Shown: positions 46,262 through 55,190, numbered from the stretch's first letter. The stretch: DNA of 64,000 nucleotides from Avidesulfovibrio sp964369685 (GCA_964369685.1 CAYJFB010000002.1:62001-126000), one strand, 5' to 3'. Notes: generated by a model not told the origin, from the sequence alone. Made by a program: numbers and translations.

Positions 46262-47566
46262 ATGCGTAAAAAAAAATATGCTTCGGATGGTGAATTGGAT
46301 CAGGAAAGTTCCACACTCAATCTTTCTCAGTTGAAGACGATGAACATGTCGGCACTCATGGAGCTTGCCGAACAACACGATATTGACAATGCCAGTTCCA
46401 TGCGCAAGCAAGAACTCATTTTTACCATGCTGCAAGCCTGTGCATCACGAAGCGGTTTGATTTTTGGTGACGGTGTCTTGGAAATTTTACCTGACGGATA
46501 CGGCTTTCTGCGTTCGCCGCTTTCCAATTACATGCCGGGCCCTGATGATATTTATGTTTCGCCTTCCCAAATCAGGCGTTTTCATTTGCGTAAAGGCGAT
46601 GTCGTTTCGGGTCAAATTCGTTCTCCCAAAGAAGGCGAACGCTATTTTGCACTCCTAAAAGTCAACGAAATCGGCTTTGAACCGCCGGAAAGTGCCAGGC
46701 ATTTGGTTCTTTTTGACAACCTGACACCCATTTATCCCGACCGTCGTTTTACCATGGAAAACGGTGACAGCAATGTTTCGTGTCGTGTGATTGATCTCAT
46801 GGCGCCAATCGGACGCGGACAACGTGCACTGATTGTTGCCCCCCCACGTACAGGTAAAACAATCCTTCTGCAAAATATTGCCAATTCGATCAGTGCCAAT
46901 CACCCCGACGCCTATTTGATCGTTTTATTGATTGATGAACGTCCAGAAGAAGTGACCGATATGGAACGAACCGTTCGCCGTGCTGAAGTGGTCAGTTCAA
47001 CATTTGACGAACCGCCGCAACACCATGTGCAAGTGTGTGAAATGGTTCTTGAAAAAGCCAAACGCCTTGTGGAGCGCAAACGCGATGTGGTGATTTTGCT
47101 TGATTCGATCACACGACTCGGACGCGCTTATAACGCCATCACACCCTCTTCGGGGCGCGTGCTTTCAGGCGGTCTCGATGCCAACGCGTTACAACGTCCC
47201 AAACGTTTCTTCGGCGCCGCACGCAATATTGAAGGTGGCGGTAGCCTGACAATCATTGCCACCGCTCTGATTGATACAGGCTCACGAATGGATGAAGTTA
47301 TTTTTGAAGAATTTAAAGGCACGGGCAATTCAGACTTGTATCTTGATCGACATTTGGCCGAAAAACGTGTCTTCCCCGCCATTGATATCAACCGCTCGGG
47401 AACGCGTAAGGAAGATTTGTTGCTGCCTGATGACGTGTTAAAACGCGTTTGGATTTTGCGTAAAATCCTTGCCCCGATGTCTTCCATTGACAGTATGGAA
47501 TTCCTGTTGGACAAAATGCGCGGTACCAAATCAAACAACGACTTTATTAACGCCATGAGCAAATAA
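46262..47566 (+). CDS. rho: Transcription termination factor Rho
   Basis: The 434-residue protein has the N-terminal Rho-N helices (LSQLKTMNMSALMELAEQHD), the RNA-binding cold-shock fold (GVLEILPDGYGFLRSP), Walker A APPRTGKTI, LLIDERPEEVTDM and the Q/R-loop GGLDANALQRPKRFFGAARN. It is a hexameric RNA helicase that releases transcripts. Confidence 0.97.
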   Translation: MRKKKYASDGELDQESSTLNLSQLKTMNMSALMELAEQHDIDNASSMRKQELIFTMLQACASRSGLIFGDGVLEILPDGYGFLRSPLSNYMPGPDDIYVSPSQIRRFHLRKGDVVSGQIRSPKEGERYFALLKVNEIGFEPPESARHLVLFDNLTPIYPDRRFTMENGDSNVSCRVIDLMAPIGRGQRALIVAPPRTGKTILLQNIANSISANHPDAYLIVLLIDERPEEVTDMERTVRRAEVVSSTFDEPPQHHVQVCEMVLEKAKRLVERKRDVVILLDSITRLGRAYNAITPSSGRVLSGGLDANALQRPKRFFGAARNIEGGGSLTIIATALIDTGSRMDEVIFEEFKGTGNSDLYLDRHLAEKRVFPAIDINRSGTRKEDLLLPDDVLKRVWILRKILAPMSSIDSMEFLLDKMRGTKSNNDFINAMSK

Positions 47567-47585
47567 CCGTTACAAAACGAAATGT

Positions 47586-48839
47586 ATGCGTGTCTTGCTG
47601 ATTGATTTTGATATGGATTCCGCTGCTGCGGCAGAGAGTATGGCTTTGGCACAAAGCTTTACTCTCTCGTCCGCTATTGAGAACAGTGCGCTATTGTGCT
47701 TACGTCACAGTGCTTTGGCTTGTTTGTCGACAGAAAACAATCTGGCAGAAAACAAGATTACAGTACATGCCGTTTATAGGTTTCTTCCAAATCTGTATTT
47801 AGCCATGCAAACGGTGCGCAAACACCTCGTTGCAGGCGGATTTACCGTGGTACACGCCTTGGGTTATCGCGCGGCTTGTGTGGCATTATTGGCGCGACGG
47901 TACTGTCCTTTAGAATTTACAGACACCAGATTGTTGCTCACCATTCGAGATGTGCCAGAAGCCTTACCTTCTGCGACATTATGGCGTAAAGATCCAATGT
48001 CTCTAAAACATATAGGAAACAAACGCGTCTGTGAGCACGCGGATACTATCTATTGTCACACAACAAGGCAAGAAGGACGATTACTCGCCGCACGCATCGA
48101 GTCAACACGCATCCATGTGATCTCCCCCGGGCATGACGTAACCGTAAAGCTCAACAACGAAATACACAACAATCTTGTCGCCCCACAGACACTAGACAAA
48201 CCCAAAAGAAATAAAAAACACGCAACAAAGCCACTTCACACCCAAGCCGCAACAACAGAACCACGTTGTGTCTTTTTGGCCTTAGAAACCTTAGATAACA
48301 CGCCTGCCTTAGAAAGGCTTTTAGAAGCCATGAAACATTTACAACACATGAAAAAACGGCAAGCTCCTGCCTCACTCCCAAACGTCTCGCCACACAACCT
48401 TTCAACATGGGAAGTGCGTATTGTCGGTTCAGGCAGCACATTTGCAGTTTTACTTGCTCGAGCGAAAGAACTTGGTGTGGATGTACAACTGGCTTTATTG
48501 GGCGAACAAGAACACGCTCAGCAGTTGCGTTATTGTCATGTGTTGATCAATGCACGACAGGATTACGGACGCTGTCGGCGTATGCTCGAAGTGCGTGCTC
48601 AAGGCATTCCCGTCATTGATATTAACGACGAGGTCTCTTCTGAAGGCGGTAAACTGTCTGTTGCTCCAAATGACGCGCAGGCCTTGGCAAACACAATGTA
48701 CCTGTGCCTCTCACAAACGTTTCGACACGATCTTGCAACAGCAGGCGTTGCCTACAGCAACCAACACCACTATACACAACAGGCCGCACAACTTGTACAA
48801 CGGCTTGCCTCAAGGCACGATACTTTGCATAATCAATGA
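47586..48839 (+). CDS. Glycosyltransferase family 4-like protein
   Basis: The 417-residue protein resembles a GT-B glycosyltransferase: an N-terminal half with VVHALGYRAACVALLARRYC and DTIYCHTTRQEGRL...IHVISPGHD (the usual 'PNG-D' place), a Lys/Thr-rich insertion (about 195-225), and a C-terminal half with YCHVLINARQDYGRCRRMLE and GIPVIDINDE, where the family has a PS-E-G-LEA-A block. The catalytic EX7E is not obvious, so activity is uncertain. It lies 19 bases after rho, so probably in the same transcript. Confidence 0.65.
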   Translation: MRVLLIDFDMDSAAAAESMALAQSFTLSSAIENSALLCLRHSALACLSTENNLAENKITVHAVYRFLPNLYLAMQTVRKHLVAGGFTVVHALGYRAACVALLARRYCPLEFTDTRLLLTIRDVPEALPSATLWRKDPMSLKHIGNKRVCEHADTIYCHTTRQEGRLLAARIESTRIHVISPGHDVTVKLNNEIHNNLVAPQTLDKPKRNKKHATKPLHTQAATTEPRCVFLALETLDNTPALERLLEAMKHLQHMKKRQAPASLPNVSPHNLSTWEVRIVGSGSTFAVLLARAKELGVDVQLALLGEQEHAQQLRYCHVLINARQDYGRCRRMLEVRAQGIPVIDINDEVSSEGGKLSVAPNDAQALANTMYLCLSQTFRHDLATAGVAYSNQHHYTQQAAQLVQRLASRHDTLHNQ

Positions 48840-48857
48840 ATAAAAAAATACTCTTTT

Positions 48858-49532
48858 CTAAAAATCATCTTCCAGCGGCGGCCACACCAACGCAGGTTCA
48901 GTAAGGACAGAGGACTTACACTGCGGATCCGAAAGAAGCTGTATGTGGCGTCCTTCTTGACGCAGACGATCCTTTGAAAGCCATTGTAAAGCTTGAGGAT
49001 AAATACGATGCTCATAGCGATGAATGCGTTGTGCCAAAGCGTCTTGCGATTCACCGGGATTGGCAGGAACGGCGGCTTGAATAATCACCGCTCCGTGATC
49101 CATAATTTCATCTACAAAATGAACAGTACATCCTGAAATAGTAACGCCCCAATCTTGGGCATCACGCATGCCATGAGCACCGGGAAAAGCAGGCAACAAG
49201 GCCGGATGAATATTGAGAATACGTTTTGGAAAAGCCTGAATAAATGTTGGTGTGAGCAAACGCATAAAACCTGCCAAAACCACCGTGTCTGCCCCCGCTT
49301 CACGAATACACTCGATCATTGCCAGATCAAACGCTTCACGCCGAGAAAAGTTTTTGTGTTCAATACAAACAGCTTTAATCCCTGCAGACTTTGCGCGTTC
49401 AAGAACACCGGCATCAGAGCAGTTACACAACACAATCTTGATTGTCGCTTCAAGTTTGCCTGCTTGTATCGCGTCAAAGATCGCCTGTGCATTACTGCCG
49501 CTGCCCGAAGCCAATAGTGCTAAATGAAGCAT
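48858..49532 (-). CDS. purN: Phosphoribosylglycinamide formyltransferase
   Basis: The 224-residue protein has LALLASGSGSNAQAI, ILNIHPALLPAFPG (catalytic Asn-His), GVTISGCTVHFVDE and DHGAVI. It transfers a formyl group from 10-formyl-THF in purine synthesis. AGGAG upstream of ATG 49532 decides the start. It ends in TAG and lies 57 bases after the MarR gene. Confidence 0.94.
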   Translation of the reverse strand: MLHLALLASGSGSNAQAIFDAIQAGKLEATIKIVLCNCSDAGVLERAKSAGIKAVCIEHKNFSRREAFDLAMIECIREAGADTVVLAGFMRLLTPTFIQAFPKRILNIHPALLPAFPGAHGMRDAQDWGVTISGCTVHFVDEIMDHGAVIIQAAVPANPGESQDALAQRIHRYEHRIYPQALQWLSKDRLRQEGRHIQLLSDPQCKSSVLTEPALVWPPLEDDF

Positions 49533-49589
49533 TGGGTCTCTCCTTTTTTTCGAAAGCAAACCCTTCGGCAAAAATGACAAAAAAACACT

Positions 49590-50054
49590 TTATTCAACTT
49601 GTGCCAAATAATTTTCAAGATTTTGTGTAAGATAATGCGTTGTATTCACAAAATTCTGAATTTCTTCCATACTGAGACCGCCAAATAAAATCTGCTGATA
49701 TTCTTCGATCGCTTTATACACTTCCCCATGAAGCCTACGCCCTTCGGCTGTGATGTGCACAAGACTGTTCCGTCTGTTATTGGGACATGTCCGTCGCGAA
49801 ACAAGACCTTTTTCTTCCAAAATATTCAAGGTTCGCGAAAGATTGTTGCGTTCTTGCCCTGCAAGGGTGGCTAATTCTGCCTGATTGATGCCCTCAGTAG
49901 AACATAAGGCGCGTAAAATGGCTTCTTGTTCACGGGTGATGTTAAAACCATACGCTTTAAATATACGAGTCATCGTCAAGTTAATGGTCTTATGAAATTT
50001 GTTCAACCTAACTTGAGGATAGCTGATGGATTTTGGTATACTTTGTGCTTGCAT
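49590..50054 (-). CDS. MarR-family transcriptional regulator
   Basis: The 154-residue protein has a winged helix-turn-helix (GINQAELATLAGQERNNLSR, then LEEKGLVSRRTCPNNRRNSL) within the MarR layout of helices on either side. It probably regulates the catabolic gene set upstream of it (SDR to class II aldolase) and itself. AGGA lies before the ATG at 50054. Palindromic sites lie in the 398-base spacer 50055-50452. Confidence 0.85.
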   Translation of the reverse strand: MQAQSIPKSISYPQVRLNKFHKTINLTMTRIFKAYGFNITREQEAILRALCSTEGINQAELATLAGQERNNLSRTLNILEEKGLVSRRTCPNNRRNSLVHITAEGRRLHGEVYKAIEEYQQILFGGLSMEEIQNFVNTTHYLTQNLENYLAQVE

Positions 50055-50215
50055 ATATATTCATCCTAAAAAAAGTGTTAATGAATAATAAAAACGTTAT
50101 TGATGCTTTTTCAAGCAATAAAATAAATACATTTCAATAAACAAAATGATTCATTCATTGTAAAAAAAGCATTCTAAAATGATATAATGGAGATAGGAAT
50201 AAAAAAACAGACCAT

Positions 50216-50229
50216 AAATAGGCCTATTT
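50216..50229. promoter_or_regulatory. Candidate operator upstream of marR
   Basis: AAATAGGCCTATTT is a perfect 14-base palindrome, extended to about 20 bases with one wobble, in an otherwise AT-rich spacer 162 bases before the regulator start. The half-site AAATAGGC recurs at 50381. Confidence 0.5.
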
Positions 50230-50375
50230 GTGTATCAGGTAAAAACAAGACATCTTATTTTTATCTACGCTGTTGTTTCATAGATCATTTTTATTCTAAA
50301 CACAAGAGAATAACAAGCTATACACTCTTGTTTCATAATAATATTTAAAAAAGTAATATATAAAAATTTTATTGA

Positions 50376-50430
50376 CTTGAAATAGGCAATACAAAATAAC
50401 AGAAATTATATTTACATTGTCTATTTCAAG
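50376..50430 (-). terminator. Inverted repeat after the SDR gene
   Basis: CTTGAAATAGGCAAT (50376-50390) and ATTGTCTATTTCAAG (50416-50430) match at 14 of 15 positions around a 25-base loop, 22 bases after the SDR stop. It may be a terminator or a second operator site, given the shared AAATAG half-site. Confidence 0.5.
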
Positions 50431-50452
50431 CTATTCATGAAACGAAATATCT

Positions 50453-51280
50453 TTATACGCCGGAATAGGCGTTAAATCCACCGTCTACGGCAGTCACTGT
50501 GCCTGTCACGAACTTGGAAGCGTCTGCGGCATACCAGATACAGGTACCGACTAAGTCTTCGGGAGTGCCCATACGCCCCATGGGAGTATGGTTAATGATT
50601 TTTTGCCCGCGTTCGGAGTAGGAGCCGTCGGGATTTTGCAATGAAGCCAAGGTACGAGCATTGGGAACGAAGCCCGGGGCAATGGCGTTGACACGCACGG
50701 CAGGATTGCATTCTTTGGCAACATGCGTCGCAAGCCACATGGTAAAGTTGCTGACAGCAGCTTTACTTGCGGCGTAGCCCGGACGCCCCTCAAGAGGACG
50801 ATAGGCATTCATGGAGGTGATGTTGATGATCGAACCGCCGTCGGCATTGCCGATCATGGCGCGCCCGTAGCTCATGCAAGGATAAATGCAACCGCCAAAC
50901 AGGTTGGTTTGCACGACTTCTTGCAAAGCTTCCATGGGCAAGTCAAAAAAAGTTTTACCTTGACCTGTCAATGCCGCCGCAACATTGCCGCCTGCGCAAT
51001 TTACTAAAATGTTGACTGAACCAAATTCATTTTTCACCCATTGGGCGTGTTCTTCAACGCCGTTCATGTTGTTGGCGTCAACTTGTGAAATTTCGATACG
51101 TCCTGTCACATTTTGTGCCAAGAGACTGTCTTTCAGTGCTTGTGCGGCTGTTTTGTTGGAGCCGTAACAAAGCACAACATTGGCACCGGCTTGAGCAAGC
51201 CCCGCAGCCATTGCACCGCCCAAAGCACCCGATGCACCGCTGACTACTGCGGTTTTATTGGAAAGATCAAACAATTTCAT
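50453..51280 (-). CDS. SDR-family oxidoreductase (sugar-acid type)
   Basis: The 275-residue protein has the NAD(P) motif SGASGALGGAMAAGLAQAG, NCAGG, and the Ser-Tyr-Lys set INITSMNAY and GYAASKAA. Its start (MKLFDLSNKTAVV) and the insertion before FFDLPMEALQEVV resemble fructuronate/mannonate-type SDRs, but the substrate is not proven. AGGAG eight bases before ATG 51280 fixes the start. It begins five bases after the HAD gene, so both are in one transcript. Confidence 0.85.
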   Translation of the reverse strand: MKLFDLSNKTAVVSGASGALGGAMAAGLAQAGANVVLCYGSNKTAAQALKDSLLAQNVTGRIEISQVDANNMNGVEEHAQWVKNEFGSVNILVNCAGGNVAAALTGQGKTFFDLPMEALQEVVQTNLFGGCIYPCMSYGRAMIGNADGGSIINITSMNAYRPLEGRPGYAASKAAVSNFTMWLATHVAKECNPAVRVNAIAPGFVPNARTLASLQNPDGSYSERGQKIINHTPMGRMGTPEDLVGTCIWYAADASKFVTGTVTAVDGGFNAYSGV

Positions 51281-51285
51281 GAAGC

Positions 51286-51960
51286 TTACTCCTTTATTCG
51301 TGAGACAGGTACCGTATCCGCACACTGCCAAAGCTGTTCCAAACAAGCGTCCAATTCGTGCAAATGTTCACCCCAATGCGGTGTATAGGCACTCATGGAC
51401 TGACCACGACCATAAAAATGTGTACCGACGGCAAAGGCTGCGTCGGCGTCTGTGCTGCTGTCGCCGACCATGACCGTACGTTCAGGGGTTGTACCGACAC
51501 GTTTGACAATGTCTGCCAACAATTGATCCTTAATAGGCGGAGAACCGCAAATGGCTGTAAATAAGTGATCGACTTCGCGCATTTTCAATGTATTTTCAAG
51601 ATCTTCCTGCGGCGTTCCCGAACACACATACACAGGCACACGATGCCGCCACTTCTCTACAACATCAAGCACGCCGGGGACAAAATCCACTTCACGCAAG
51701 CGTCTGTGGCATGTTTCGCGGAAGACTTCGTTCAGACGCGCCCGTTCTGTCTCGGTAATCGCTCTTTGAAAAAAATGTTCATAAAACGCGTCAAACTGCA
51801 CATGACGGCTGAGTCCGGGGCCTGCTTTATACGCTTTCAACAGCCAGTCTGCTTTGTCGGCATCAAACAACTCGCCGACAGCCATAAACGCTTCCGTTTT
51901 GACACATTCGCTTTCTAAAATGACGCCATCACAATCAAAAACCAAAAGATCAAAAGCCAT
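51286..51960 (-). CDS. HAD-superfamily phosphatase (phosphoglucomutase-like subfamily)
   Basis: The 224-residue protein has DLLVFDCDGVILES (nucleophile Asp), a helical cap, VYVCSGTPQEDLE, IKDQLL and VMVGDSSTDADAA. It should act on a small phosphorylated sugar or acid. GGAGG precedes ATG 51960. It lies in the presumed catabolic cluster, directly before the SDR gene. Confidence 0.85.
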   Translation of the reverse strand: MAFDLLVFDCDGVILESECVKTEAFMAVGELFDADKADWLLKAYKAGPGLSRHVQFDAFYEHFFQRAITETERARLNEVFRETCHRRLREVDFVPGVLDVVEKWRHRVPVYVCSGTPQEDLENTLKMREVDHLFTAICGSPPIKDQLLADIVKRVGTTPERTVMVGDSSTDADAAFAVGTHFYGRGQSMSAYTPHWGEHLHELDACLEQLWQCADTVPVSRIKE

Positions 51961-52002
51961 GACTTCCTCCAAAAACTCGATCTTTGTAAGATTGATTTTT
52001 CT

Positions 52003-52080
52003 TTTTCTTGGGGGAAATAATGCCCACTCCCCTTGTTCCTGCGGCACCCATCAATGCTTTGCATTGTTCTTGTGCCACAG
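52003..52080 (-). repeat. Two-hairpin dispersed element, copy D
   Basis: Read on the minus strand: CTGTGGCAC pairs with GTGCCGCAG with one G-T pair (52039-52047 and 52072-52080), enclosing CAATGC/GCATTG; then GAACAAGGGG and a shorter GGGG/CCCCC hairpin ending in AAGAAAAA. It fills the spacer between the HAD and MmgE/PrpD genes. Confidence 0.6.
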
Positions 52081-52190
52081 TTCAAACTGCTTTGAGTGTC
52101 TTGCCATTCAAAAATAAAACGACAACCATTAAGCAATGTTAGAAAAAGCCAAAGCAATATGAATATAACAAATTAAAAACAATAATATTT

Positions 52191-53555
52191 TTAATTTTTC
52201 CGTAAATATTTCGGTAAATCAACAACTGTCGTTTGCGGCAAATCCATAATAGCCTTCAACAGCGCATCCTGGCGCTCTTTTGTGAACACGCCCTCAGCGG
52301 CGTTTCTGAATTTGCCTTCAATAACATCAAAGCCGACAGGATTTTCAGGCATACCCAACGGCGCTTCGACACGCTCTTCAAACACTTGTCCGTCTTCAAG
52401 GCGCACGGTCAGTTCACAAGAACGCAATCTCGGAAACTCTGCCGCCACTTTGGGATCTTCAACGACACGCACGCGTTTTGCCAAGGCTTGAAGTTCGGCA
52501 TCTTCCACCGTTTGTTGCGTCATTTCGGAGAGTGTCGCTTTGCCGTGACGCAAAATAATCCCTGTAATCAACGGCAACGAGAATTTGGCTTCAGAAACAC
52601 TGCGCGGTGCGGCGTTATTCAATGCCGCCGCCGCTTTATAGCAACGAATTTCAACGTCGGCGATGGGGCTGTTTGCGGCGGTCACTTTTTCACGCAACGC
52701 TTGCAACGCCGTGACGGCAGGTGCCGCATGACCGCATGTTGCGTGCAATTTGTGGTAGGCATTGAAAATTTCAGGCTTGCCTGCTTCATGAATAAACCGT
52801 TCGTCCCAGCCTTCGGCATAGGCAGCAAAGAAGCCGTCTTTGCCTGCTTCGTTGTAGCCTTCCAAGACGGCCGCAGGGCCTGTTAAGCCGTTTTGAGCCA
52901 AACGTGCGGCGGTCATGCCATTCAAACATGCCCACGCACCATGTGCATGACGAACCGAAGACCCTTCATGAATAAACGCAAACAAACCGCCTGCACCCGA
53001 AGCGGCAATGCCCAAAGCATTTTTCGTTGTTTCCCGATCCAAGCCCAACAACGCACATGCCGCGGCACACGCACCAAAAACACCTGCCGCACCTGTGGAA
53101 TGATAGCCGCGCGCTCTCAACCCTGCATCTGCTGCCCGTGTGATGCGTGAAGACACTTCATAGCCCACAGCCACGGCACGCATCCATTGCTCACCGGAAA
53201 CAGATTCTGTCTCTGCCAAGGCAAACAACACAGGAAACGTTGTCGCGCTCATGTGTAAACCTGAGGCAAACCTGTGTGCGTCGTCCATGTCTTCGGCTGT
53301 GGCAATCAAGCCGTTGTAAAAAGTCGCACCGGCAGCACTCGACGTTTCGCTCAAGCCTGCCAAACTGCAAACACCTGTCCCAAACATGGGCAATAACGCG
53401 CGACCGCTCAAATCAACGGCACTCCCGTGAGCACTAAACACGGCGGCAAGGTGATCGGTTAAACACTGTAAAATCTTGGCTTGTAAGGCTCCGTCAAGAG
53501 TCCCCTTGAGCAACGGCTCAACACGATCCAATAAAGCATCAATCATCGTAGACAT
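52191..53555 (-). CDS. MmgE/PrpD family protein
   Basis: The 454-residue protein has the MmgE/PrpD fold signs: GTGVCSLAGLSETSSAAGAT, TAEDMDDAHRFASGLHMSA, GYEVSSRI, and a C-terminal alpha/beta domain (HKLHATCGHAAPAVTALQAL). Family members are 2-methylcitrate dehydratase, cis-aconitate decarboxylase and iminodisuccinate epimerase; the substrate here cannot be read from sequence. AAGGAG five bases before ATG 53555 fixes the start. An open frame runs on through a gap to 53852 but is an artefact. No methylcitrate-cycle gene is nearby. Confidence 0.85.
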   Translation of the reverse strand: MSTMIDALLDRVEPLLKGTLDGALQAKILQCLTDHLAAVFSAHGSAVDLSGRALLPMFGTGVCSLAGLSETSSAAGATFYNGLIATAEDMDDAHRFASGLHMSATTFPVLFALAETESVSGEQWMRAVAVGYEVSSRITRAADAGLRARGYHSTGAAGVFGACAAACALLGLDRETTKNALGIAASGAGGLFAFIHEGSSVRHAHGAWACLNGMTAARLAQNGLTGPAAVLEGYNEAGKDGFFAAYAEGWDERFIHEAGKPEIFNAYHKLHATCGHAAPAVTALQALREKVTAANSPIADVEIRCYKAAAALNNAAPRSVSEAKFSLPLITGIILRHGKATLSEMTQQTVEDAELQALAKRVRVVEDPKVAAEFPRLRSCELTVRLEDGQVFEERVEAPLGMPENPVGFDVIEGKFRNAAEGVFTKERQDALLKAIMDLPQTTVVDLPKYLRKN

Positions 53556-53586
53556 GAAAGTCTCCTTAATATACTTTTTCTTTTTT

Positions 53587-53688
53587 TCTGGGGGGGATAA
53601 TCCCCCCCAGACCCCCTTGTTTCCGCGGTTGGCTTCAGCGGTTTTTGCCCATCGGTTGACGGTTGAACCAAAACGCTGCAGCCAACCC
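53587..53688 (-). repeat. Two-hairpin dispersed element, copy E
   Basis: The palindrome with arms TCTGGGGGGGAT (53587-53598) and its complement (53600-53611) is followed by a variable hairpin: GGTTGGCTTCAGCGGTTTT pairs with 53670-53688 with two differences. Read on the minus strand it has the same order as the other copies. It lies upstream of the MmgE/PrpD gene. Confidence 0.65.
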
Positions 53689-53702
53689 CCGGGGAAATTG
53701 GT

Positions 53703-53712
53703 NNNNNNNNNN
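53703..53712. other. Assembly gap (10 N)
   Basis: The sequence on the right (53720-53845) is a degraded second copy of that on the left (about 53562-53700): both have CTTAATATA, T-rich, G-run, C-run and the GCTGAAGCCAACC arm. The two contig ends therefore probably overlap and the region is single-copy in the genome. Confidence 0.8.
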
Positions 53713-54003
53713 CCCGGGCCCTTAATATAGTTTTTGTTTTTTGCGGGGGGGTAACCCCCCCCCCCCCCCCCGTGGTTGCCGGGGTGGGCTCCTGGGTTTT
53801 GCCCCAATCGTTTCACTCTTGAACAAAACCGCTGAAGCCAACCGCGTCTCAAATTGCTCTAAGAGTTTTATTATTTAAAATTTTCAAAAACTTAACATCA
53901 ATACAGTTTATTTATCAATAAAATAAAACTCTTAACAATAAACAACAATTCTTGAAAAAGATTTTCTTTATTCTGTTCTTCTTTTTGAGTAAAAACTTCC
54001 CTG

Positions 54004-54245
54004 AGCAACCTTGAACCGCGGGGGGGGGGGGGGGGGCCCGCCCGGCCCCCCCCCTCCACACCGGCGCGCCAGCCGCCCCCCGCCCGCCCGCGGGGCAGGG
54101 GGTGGGGGGCGAACCCACAAAACAAAANNNNNNNNNNCCGCCCGCCCCGGCCCCGCCCCCCGCCCCCCCCCCCGCGCCGCCCCCCCCCCCCCCCCCCCGC
54201 GGCATCAAGGGGGGCTGGGGGGGATTATCCCCCCCAGAAAAAAAG
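54004..54245. repeat. Low-quality G/C homopolymer tract with gap, element copy F
   Basis: Runs of up to about 18 G or C surround a second 10-N gap (54128-54137). The right end reads CCGCGG, then CATCAAGGGGGGCTGGGGG and CCCCCCCAGAAAAAAAG, which is the end of the two-hairpin element. The homopolymers look like sequencing error on a strong hairpin. The spacer 53713-54251 contains no credible gene. Confidence 0.6.
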
Positions 54246-54251
54246 AAAAAA

Positions 54252-55190
54252 TTAATTAAAAACGTTGTTTGTGGGGGCGAGGCCTTCAACAAGGACGCGG
54301 CGGACTTCTTTAGCAGCAGTGACAGCCATAGCAACTTGAGCATCAAGGGTCATGGCAGCCAAGTGTGGCGTTGTGAGTGCGTTATCAAAGGTGAATATAC
54401 GGTCGGTGAAATCCGGGGGTTCATGATCGAAGGAATCGGTTGCGATACCGCCGAGTTGTCCGCTTTCAAGCGCTTCATTCAGTGCGTCTTTATCGATCAA
54501 ACCGCCACGAGCGGTGTTGACGATAACAGCACCACGCTTCATTTTGCCGATCGTTTCTTTATTAAGAATACCCACATTTTCTTTCAGCAGGGGGCAATGG
54601 AGCGAAAGGATATCGGCACGTTCGAGGAGTTCATCAAAGCTGACAATCGTGCGTCCGTCTTCTTGAGCCAATGCAGGAAATTTATCGTGTACGATGACTT
54701 CGGCACCAAAGGCATCCAGTATGCGTGCCACACGTGCGCCGATACGGCCGTAACCGAGCAATCCGACTGTTTGATGACGGATTTCACGTCCCATCAATTT
54801 TTCACGTTGCCACACTTTATCGCGTTTCAGCATATTTTCGCCCTGTGAAAAATGACGGATAGCCGCCAACATCAAACCGATAGCGGCTTCTGCCACGGAA
54901 TTGGAGTTGGCTGTATTGGTGATCGGCACGGGAATGCCCGTTTCACGGACACAATCCAAATCAAGATAGTCCAAACCAACGCCATGACGTGCAATGATTT
55001 GCAAGCGTGTTTGCGCTTCCATTTCGGGTTTGCCCAGTTTACCGACTTTGTGCAGAATACCGTCGGCATCTTTGATGTGTTCCAACACAGCGGCACTGTC
55101 CGGCGGTTCGGGAAGCACAACAATTTCAGCAAATTCTTTCAGAATATCCAAACCTTCTTGACGAACGTTGCCCATAACCAAGACTTTCAT
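54252..55190 (-). CDS. D-isomer-specific 2-hydroxyacid dehydrogenase
   Basis: The 312-residue protein has the NAD fold LLGYGRIGARVARIL, the catalytic Arg (IARHGVGLDYLD), INTARGG-type NTARGGLID, DHEPPD and the catalytic His in TTPHLAAMT. It oxidises or reduces a 2-hydroxy/2-keto acid. 3-Phosphoglycerate and sulfolactate dehydrogenases belong here; it lacks an ACT domain. AAGGAG precedes ATG 55190. It is part of the catabolic block. Confidence 0.88.
   Translation of the reverse strand: MKVLVMGNVRQEGLDILKEFAEIVVLPEPPDSAAVLEHIKDADGILHKVGKLGKPEMEAQTRLQIIARHGVGLDYLDLDCVRETGIPVPITNTANSNSVAEAAIGLMLAAIRHFSQGENMLKRDKVWQREKLMGREIRHQTVGLLGYGRIGARVARILDAFGAEVIVHDKFPALAQEDGRTIVSFDELLERADILSLHCPLLKENVGILNKETIGKMKRGAVIVNTARGGLIDKDALNEALESGQLGGIATDSFDHEPPDFTDRIFTFDNALTTPHLAAMTLDAQVAMAVTAAKEVRRVLVEGLAPTNNVFN

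Noticed and set aside
53556..53852. N-terminal extension of the MmgE/PrpD protein through the gap
   Set aside because: It is translated from Ns and hairpin noise and is a degraded repeat of itself. A strong ribosome site and ATG at 53555 give the family length.
53915..54346. Glycine- and proline-rich proteins around 54000-54250
   Set aside because: They are translations of G/C homopolymers and N gaps next to a hairpin, not genes.
54252..55190. Naming the 2-hydroxyacid dehydrogenase as serA or sulfolactate dehydrogenase
   Set aside because: Both belong to this family, but there is no ACT domain, no sulfolactate lyase gene nearby, and no residue I can use to choose.
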